A program made the position numbers and the translations under genes. Of a stretch of DNA of 64,000 nt, positions 59,358-64,000 are shown one piece after another; within the stretch, counting starts at the first letter, position 1, and each line of letters starts with the position of its first letter. This DNA comes from Thauera humireducens (GTDB taxonomy: Bacteria; Pseudomonadota; Gammaproteobacteria; Burkholderiales; Rhodocyclaceae). The stretch is from NCBI RefSeq assembly GCF_001051995.2, contig NZ_CP014646.1:1-64000 (forward strand). Reading direction: 5' to 3'. The notes under the pieces were generated by a model, which made no database searches, was not told the origin of the DNA, and saw only the letters and a list, made by a program, of their open reading frames with translations.

Positions 59358-60247
59358 CGGCTTTGCCTCTGGGCGCGCGCCGGGCCCGTCTTGCCGTGTG
59401 CGCTCAAGGGTCCAAGCATGTGCGGCCGGCAGTAGTAGGTGGGGCGGATCGTCGCCAGCTGGTCCGTCACGCCGGTGAGTGTTTCGGAATGACCGATGAT
59501 GAAGATGCCGTCCTCACGCAGGTGCGGCACCATGTTGGCAACGACCTTGCGCTTGGTTTCATTGTCGAAATAGATCATTACGTTGCGCAGGAAGATGAGG
59601 TCGAACTGCCCAAGGTCGCGGGTTTCCGGGGCGATCAGGTTGATGTGGCGAAACTCCACACGCTCGCGCAGCTTGGGAACGACCAGGAAGTTGCCGTCCT
59701 GGCTGCGGACCCCTTTGAGGCAGTACTTCTTCAGCAGTTCCGGCGGAATGCCCTTGCCGCGCTCCATCGGGTAGAGCCCGGTCTGCGCCTTCTCGAGGAT
59801 GCTCAGGCTGATGTCGGAGGCGACGACCTCCCAGTCGGCCGCCAGGCCGAGCGTCTCGGCCAGCACCATGGCGATGGTGTAGGGTTCCTCGCCGCTGGAC
59901 GAGGCACCGCTCCAGACCCGGAACGGACGGCCTCGCCGGCTGGCGGCAAAGCTCTGCAGGAAGTCGAAATGCGCGGCTTCGCGGAAGAAATACGTTTCGT
60001 TGGTGGTCAGCAGGTCGACCATCAACTGCAACTCGTCACGGTGCTCGTCGCTGGTCACCAGCTTGTAATAGGCACCGAAACTGTCCAGCTCGAAATGCCG
60101 CAGCCGGCGCGACAGGCGGCCGGCCAGCAGGGGCTTCTTGCTGTCGGCCATGTTGATGCCGGCGAGGCGGTAGATCAGTTTGCGAAACAGGGCGAATTCC
60201 TGGTCGCTGACGCCATGGTTGTCTATGCTTTGGGCGGGGCTCTGCAC
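59354..60247 (-). CDS. cheR: Chemoreceptor methyltransferase CheR
   Basis: A 297-residue SAM-dependent enzyme that methylates receptor glutamates. SAM-binding motif [19 protein letters not shown] is the CheR hallmark; the N-terminal helical domain binds receptors. The cheR start directly follows the cheD stop. The receptor in this operon lacks a C-terminal NWETF-type tether for CheR. Confidence 0.95.
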   Translation of the reverse strand: MQSPAQSIDNHGVSDQEFALFRKLIYRLAGINMADSKKPLLAGRLSRRLRHFELDSFGAYYKLVTSDEHRDELQLMVDLLTTNETYFFREAAHFDFLQSFAASRRGRPFRVWSGASSSGEEPYTIAMVLAETLGLAADWEVVASDISLSILEKAQTGLYPMERGKGIPPELLKKYCLKGVRSQDGNFLVVPKLRERVEFRHINLIAPETRDLGQFDLIFLRNVMIYFDNETKRKVVANMVPHLREDGIFIIGHSETLTGVTDQLATIRPTYYCRPHMLGPLSAHGKTGPARAQRQSR

Positions 60248-60862
60248 TCAGAACAGCTCGACGTTGGACTTGGGGGGCGGGCGCTTCAGCGACTCCGCAT
60301 AGGCTTGCTCGGCGACCGCCACCTCCTGGGCGGTAGCCATGGTCGTGGTCATGCGCCGGCAGTAGGCGTCGCCGGTGGCGGGCACGAACAGCACCTTGCG
60401 CGAGCAGGCGCCAAGAAAGTCCGAGGACACCAGCTCGATGCCTTCGCGCGCCAGCCATTCCCGGGCGAAATCCACATTGCGTTTGCCGATGCCCGACGCG
60501 GCGATGCCGCTGATGATGGTGCCGCCGCCAAACGCCTTGGCCTTGAGTCGGTGGCGGGCGCCGCCGCGCTGAACGATACCGTTCAGCAGCACTTCCATCG
60601 CATAGTCGCCCGACAGCAGCGAATCGACGTCCACGCCGCCTTCGCGCTTGCGCATGTTGGGCAGCATGAAGTGGTTCATCCCGCCGACACCGACGGCCGG
60701 ATCGAACATGCAGACCGCTACGCAGGAGCCGAGCAGGGTGGCGATCGGCCGCTGCATGTCGACGGCCCATTCGCCGGGCGAGATGTTCTGCGCCCGGCGT
60801 TCAACCTCCTGCGGAGACATGTTGTGCCAGTCGATCATGGTGGCGGTGGCTAAGCCGTTCAT
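60248..60862 (-). CDS. cheD: Chemoreceptor glutamine deamidase CheD
   Basis: A 204-residue protein. The catalytic Cys lies in [11 protein letters not shown] and the His in [10 protein letters not shown]. CheD deamidates receptor glutamines and can modulate CheC-type phosphatases. Its ATG overlaps the stop of the receptor gene (ATGA), so it is made together with its substrate. Confidence 0.94.
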   Translation of the reverse strand: MNGLATATMIDWHNMSPQEVERRAQNISPGEWAVDMQRPIATLLGSCVAVCMFDPAVGVGGMNHFMLPNMRKREGGVDVDSLLSGDYAMEVLLNGIVQRGGARHRLKAKAFGGGTIISGIAASGIGKRNVDFAREWLAREGIELVSSDFLGACSRKVLFVPATGDAYCRRMTTTMATAQEVAVAEQAYAESLKRPPPKSNVELF

Positions 60863-63597
60863 GCGTACGTGCGTGCCTGGGACTCGGGCAGCGAGAAGAA
60901 ATCCATCAGCTCCTGCAGCTGCCCGGCCTGTCCGCCGAGCTCTTCGGCGGTGGCGGCGAGCTCCTCGGAGGCGGAGGCGTTCTGCTGGGTGGCCTTGTTG
61001 AGCTGGCCCATGGCGTTGTTGATCTGTCCGACGCCGGCGGTCTGCTCCTGGCTGGCGGAGGCGATCTCCTGCACCAGGTCGGAGGTCTTGTTGATCGAGG
61101 GCACCATCTCGTCGAGCAGCTTGCCCGCGCGCTCGGCCAGATGCACCGAGTTGCCGGCCAGTTCGCCGATCTCCTGCGCGGCGACCTGGCTGCGTTCGGC
61201 GAGCTTGCGCACTTCGGCCGCGACCACCGCGAAGCCCTTGCCGTGTTCGCCGGCACGCGCCGCTTCGATGGCGGCGTTCAAGGCGAGCAGGTTGGTCTGG
61301 TAGGCGATGTCGTCGATGATGCCGATCTTGCCGGCGATGTTCTTCATCGCCTGGACGGTCGACTTGACCGCCTCGCCGCCTTCGCCGGCCTCGGCCGAGG
61401 ACTTGCTGGCCATGGCGTCGGTGATCTTGGCGTTCTCGGAGTTCTGGTTGATCGAGGCGCTCATCTGCTCGATCGAGGCCGAGGTTTCCTCGACGCTGGC
61501 GGCCTGCTCGGAGGAGGACTGGGACAGGCTCTGTGCGGTGGCCGAGACCTGTCCGGCGGCGTTGGTGAGCGCGTCGGCGGCGCCACGGACCTGCTCGATG
61601 ATCTCGGCGAGCTTGTCCATGGAGTCATTGACCGCGTTCTGCAGCACCTGGAAGTCGCCGGCGTAGTTGTCGGTGATCTTCTGGGTCAGGTCGCCGCCGG
61701 AGAGCGCGACCATGACGCGCTTGACCTCGTTGATCGGCGCGATGACGGCATCGAGGGTCGAATTGACGCCTTCGACGATGCGGCGGTAGTCGCCCTGGTG
61801 CTTGGTGGCGTCGGCGCGGGTCTCCAGACGCCCCTCGACGGCCGCCTGGGCGAGCATCACCGCATCGGCGACCAGCTCGTTGACGGCGTCGATACAGGTG
61901 TTGAGGTTGTTCTTGATGGTGTTGAAGTCGCCGTTGTAGCTGTCGGTGATCCGCGCCGGGATGGCGCCGCGGGCGATGCGGTCGACGTAGTCGGCGGCGA
62001 CGTTGAGCGGTCCGATGACGGCGTCGAGCGTGTCATTGACGCCCTGCACGATGCGCGCGTAGTCGCCCTGATGCCTGGCGGCGTCGGCGCGGGTGGCCAG
62101 CTTGCCCTCGACGGCGGCCCGGGAGAGCATGCCGGCGTCGGCCACCAGGGCGTTGATGGCGTCGATGGCGGTGTTGAGGTTGTTCTTGAGGGTGTTGAAG
62201 TCACCGTTGTAGGGGTCGGTGATCCGGGCCGGGATGGCGCCCTTGGCGATGCGGTCGACGTAGTCGGCGGCCACGTTCAGCGGCCCGATGACGGCGTCCA
62301 GCGTGGTGTTCACGCCTTCCACAATGCGCTGGTAATCCCCCAGGTGGCGCGAGGCGTCGGCACGCGTGCTCAGGCGCCCTTCGACGGCGGCCTGCGAAAG
62401 CATGGCTGCGTCGTCGATCATGGCGTGCAGGTTGGACTGCACTTCGGCGAGCGCATGTTCGATTTCGCCGAGTTCGTTCTGATTCTGCACCTCGATCTTC
62501 TCGTCCAGCTGGCCGAGGGCGATGCGGTGCGCGATCGCCGCGTTGCTACGCATGCCCCGCAATACGCCGGTCACCTGCAGACCGAAGAGAATGGCCACGA
62601 TCAGCACCGCGCCCGTCATCGCGAGCGAAATGAAGAACCGGGTCGATGATGCTCCACGCAGGGCGTCGGCCTGATCCATCAAGGTCTTGGCGATGCGATC
62701 TTCCTCGACCTTGAGCAGGTCGATCTTGAGGGTGATGGTGCCGAACCAGTTGGTCGGCTCGACGCCGAAGGTGCCGGTGTCCATGCGTTCGAGCGCGACC
62801 TGGCGCATGGCTGCGGTTGCACGGCCGGGTTCGCTGTCCAGAACGGCCTGCAGCGCATCGTTCCAGGCCTTGGGTGCCATGGAGCGGAAAGTGGACAGGT
62901 AAGTCTCCTGCGTCGTCAGGATGGTGATGATGCGACGGTGCAGGGCAACGTCGGCCGGACTGTTCGCCGCGAACAGTCCGTTGATGGACGCGCGTTCCCG
63001 GCCGGCCTCTTCCTTGGCGCGCACGAACATCAGATAGGCCGTCATGCCACGCGCCAGCCCGACGTCCTCGGCCGCGTTGGCTGCAATCTCCAGACCTTTG
63101 ACAAGCTGCTCGATCGTGCTGGTGTAGAAGGCGAAGGACTCGGGGCCGGCGATCGACAGGCCGCTCACCTTGGCGCGCGTGTCCTGCAGTTCGGACAGGC
63201 GTTTCTGCGCTGCGGATACCGCCTCCATCATGGCGGAACCCAGCACCGCGGGGTCTGCTTCACCCAGCCAGCCGTCCAGGGCAGCGCGTGCCTTGTCGGT
63301 GTCGCCGTGCTGTGTCGCCAGTTCGGAGCGGAAGCGGGCGCCACGCGAGCCGATGAAGCCGGCAGACATCCCGCGCTCCTTCTGCAGCTCGTGCACCACG
63401 CCGTTGATGCGCACCGACAAGGCACTGTAAAGCTGGCCCCGCGTCATCGCCTCGCGTGTCTGCCATTGCGTGCCCACATCCAGCAGGGCGTAGAACAGCA
63501 CTGCCGCGATGACGAATGCAAAAAGCAGGAAAAGGCGCAGGCGAATCGAGCGCCAGCCGTAGGATTTTGTGCTCATGTCGATGTGCTCGTTGTTCAT
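60859..63597 (-). CDS. Methyl-accepting chemotaxis protein with NIT sensor and repeated HAMP-like modules
   Basis: A 912-residue receptor. A first helix (21-40) and a second (321-343) flank a periplasmic NIT domain (about 50-310) with the signature [20 protein letters not shown] domains bind nitrate or nitrite. After a HAMP domain, three tandem 91-residue modules start at residues 399, 490 and 581, then the signalling hairpin with [33 protein letters not shown] near its tip. It is encoded between cheW and cheD. Confidence 0.93.
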   Translation of the reverse strand: MNNEHIDMSTKSYGWRSIRLRLFLLFAFVIAAVLFYALLDVGTQWQTREAMTRGQLYSALSVRINGVVHELQKERGMSAGFIGSRGARFRSELATQHGDTDKARAALDGWLGEADPAVLGSAMMEAVSAAQKRLSELQDTRAKVSGLSIAGPESFAFYTSTIEQLVKGLEIAANAAEDVGLARGMTAYLMFVRAKEEAGRERASINGLFAANSPADVALHRRIITILTTQETYLSTFRSMAPKAWNDALQAVLDSEPGRATAAMRQVALERMDTGTFGVEPTNWFGTITLKIDLLKVEEDRIAKTLMDQADALRGASSTRFFISLAMTGAVLIVAILFGLQVTGVLRGMRSNAAIAHRIALGQLDEKIEVQNQNELGEIEHALAEVQSNLHAMIDDAAMLSQAAVEGRLSTRADASRHLGDYQRIVEGVNTTLDAVIGPLNVAADYVDRIAKGAIPARITDPYNGDFNTLKNNLNTAIDAINALVADAGMLSRAAVEGKLATRADAARHQGDYARIVQGVNDTLDAVIGPLNVAADYVDRIARGAIPARITDSYNGDFNTIKNNLNTCIDAVNELVADAVMLAQAAVEGRLETRADATKHQGDYRRIVEGVNSTLDAVIAPINEVKRVMVALSGGDLTQKITDNYAGDFQVLQNAVNDSMDKLAEIIEQVRGAADALTNAAGQVSATAQSLSQSSSEQAASVEETSASIEQMSASINQNSENAKITDAMASKSSAEAGEGGEAVKSTVQAMKNIAGKIGIIDDIAYQTNLLALNAAIEAARAGEHGKGFAVVAAEVRKLAERSQVAAQEIGELAGNSVHLAERAGKLLDEMVPSINKTSDLVQEIASASQEQTAGVGQINNAMGQLNKATQQNASASEELAATAEELGGQAGQLQELMDFFSLPESQARTYA
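61585..62403 (-). repeat. Three tandem 273-bp repeats inside the chemoreceptor gene
   Basis: Units at 62131-62403, 61858-62130 and 61585-61857 encode 91-residue modules that begin AAVEGRL-x-TRADA and run to [14 protein letters not shown]. The first two are nearly identical along their full length at protein and DNA level; the third diverges after about 40 residues. They are HAMP-like linkers, probably generated by tandem duplication. Confidence 0.9.
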
Positions 63598-63633
63598 GAA
63601 GCGGTGCGCCCCGTCGTGACGGGGCGCAGACCG

Positions 63634-64000
63634 TCACTGGTCTTCGCCAGTCTGTTCGCCGTTGATGCCCGTGAGCATGGCGATCTCTTCGGTCGACAGC
63701 ACTCTGTCGACGTTGAGGATGATCACGAAGGTGCCTGCCACCTTGCCCATGCCCTGGATGAAATCGGCGCGGATCTTGGCGCCGAAACTTGGCGGTGGTT
63801 CGATGTCGGCGCGGGGAATTTCCAGCACCTCGTTCACGGCATCAACGATCACGCCCAGATCCTGCCGGTCGTCGCCACTGCCCAGCTCGACGATCACGAT
63901 GCAGGTGCGGCGCGACACCGTCGATGCCGCCCCGCCGAAGCGGGCCGACAGGTCGATCACGGGCACGACCGCGCCGCGCAGGTTGATCACGCCGCGGATG
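63634..64000 (-). CDS. cheW: Chemotaxis coupling protein CheW, partial
   Basis: The C-terminal 121 residues of a CheW that runs off the right edge; the frame stays open through IRGVINLRGAVVPVIDL to the last base. This stretch is the conserved CheW beta-barrel core, and GMGKVAGTFVIILNVDRVLS near the end is typical. It links receptors to CheA. It lies upstream of the receptor gene in the operon, with 36 bp between them. Confidence 0.93.
   Translation of the reverse strand, partial: IRGVINLRGAVVPVIDLSARFGGAASTVSRRTCIVIVELGSGDDRQDLGVIVDAVNEVLEIPRADIEPPPSFGAKIRADFIQGMGKVAGTFVIILNVDRVLSTEEIAMLTGINGEQTGEDQ

Noticed and set aside
60859..63597. Repeated DNA in the chemoreceptor as a possible mobile element or CRISPR-like array
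   Set aside because: The repeats are in frame, encode a HAMP-like module, have no spacers and no terminal inverted repeats.

Overview
The window is GC-rich chromosomal DNA from a betaproteobacterium, most like the Rhodocyclales/Zoogloeaceae (Thauera, Azoarcus, Aromatoleum). The gene content supports this: a complete thiosulfate-oxidising sox set with SoxCD, flavocytochrome c sulfide dehydrogenase, a cbb3 oxidase with its maturation genes, a four-cysteine Fnr next to hemN, a class I PHA synthase and a nitrate/nitrite-sensing (NIT domain) chemoreceptor. The genus is inferred from gene content only; no search was run. There is no insertion sequence, phage, CRISPR array or rRNA. One tRNA gene (Thr, CGT) is present.

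Layout. 1-4.4 kb: fragment of a sulfurtransferase, a SpoIIAA-like protein, a DMT transporter, and an OmpR-type two-component system divergent from a Spy/CpxP-like periplasmic protein. 4.4-13.6 kb: housekeeping genes (aceA, rraA, clpA-clpS, a cold-shock gene, rpmG-rpmB, radC, coaBC, dut, a Nudix hydrolase). 13.6-23.2 kb: sulfur oxidation, with a cytochrome c4-like protein, fccB-fccA on the minus strand, an ArsR regulator, and soxCDYZAX followed, after a terminator, by soxB. 23.3-36.5 kb: transporters (Na+/solute symporter pair, a BT1-like MFS protein, LrgAB, a Gate-domain protein, DMT, TSUP, MFS), an EF-G paralogue, tRNA-Thr and gcvR. 36.5-37.4 kb: an SDR dehydrogenase behind a large palindrome. 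37.5-46.3 kb: the cbb3 module ccoI-ccoS, ccoNOQP, ccoG-ccoH and two small conserved-looking proteins. 46.4-53.7 kb: universal stress protein, MBL/beta-CASP nuclease, phaC, a Dnr-like regulator, SirB-like protein, fnr and hemN. 53.7-58.0 kb: metal handling (DsbD_2-like permease, MerR regulator, copA, copZ) and ppa. 58.3-64.0 kb: a minus-strand chemotaxis operon cheW-mcp-cheD-cheR-cheB.

How it fits together. Electrons from sulfide (FccAB) and thiosulfate (Sox) enter c-type cytochromes and can reach the high-affinity cbb3 oxidase. CcoI, CcoG/H/S and the copper genes build and supply that oxidase; HemN makes heme without oxygen. Fnr-type boxes (TTGAY-N4-RTCAA) lie upstream of ccoN, hemN, between usp and the MBL/phaC genes, and in the fccA/arsR intergenic region.

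The most interesting signal is a second Fnr-type box at 40292-40305. It is followed at canonical class II spacing by a -10 element and then, about 100 bases later, by a textbook intrinsic terminator (40408-40436), all upstream of the separate ccoN promoter. This looks like an undescribed Fnr-activated small RNA of about 98 nt. Other points worth a look are a Fnr box overlapping the arsR promoter beside fccAB, an EF-hand-like loop in the symporter, an orphan DUF4212 subunit, a mer-like operator in front of copA, and a triplicated 91-residue module in the chemoreceptor.
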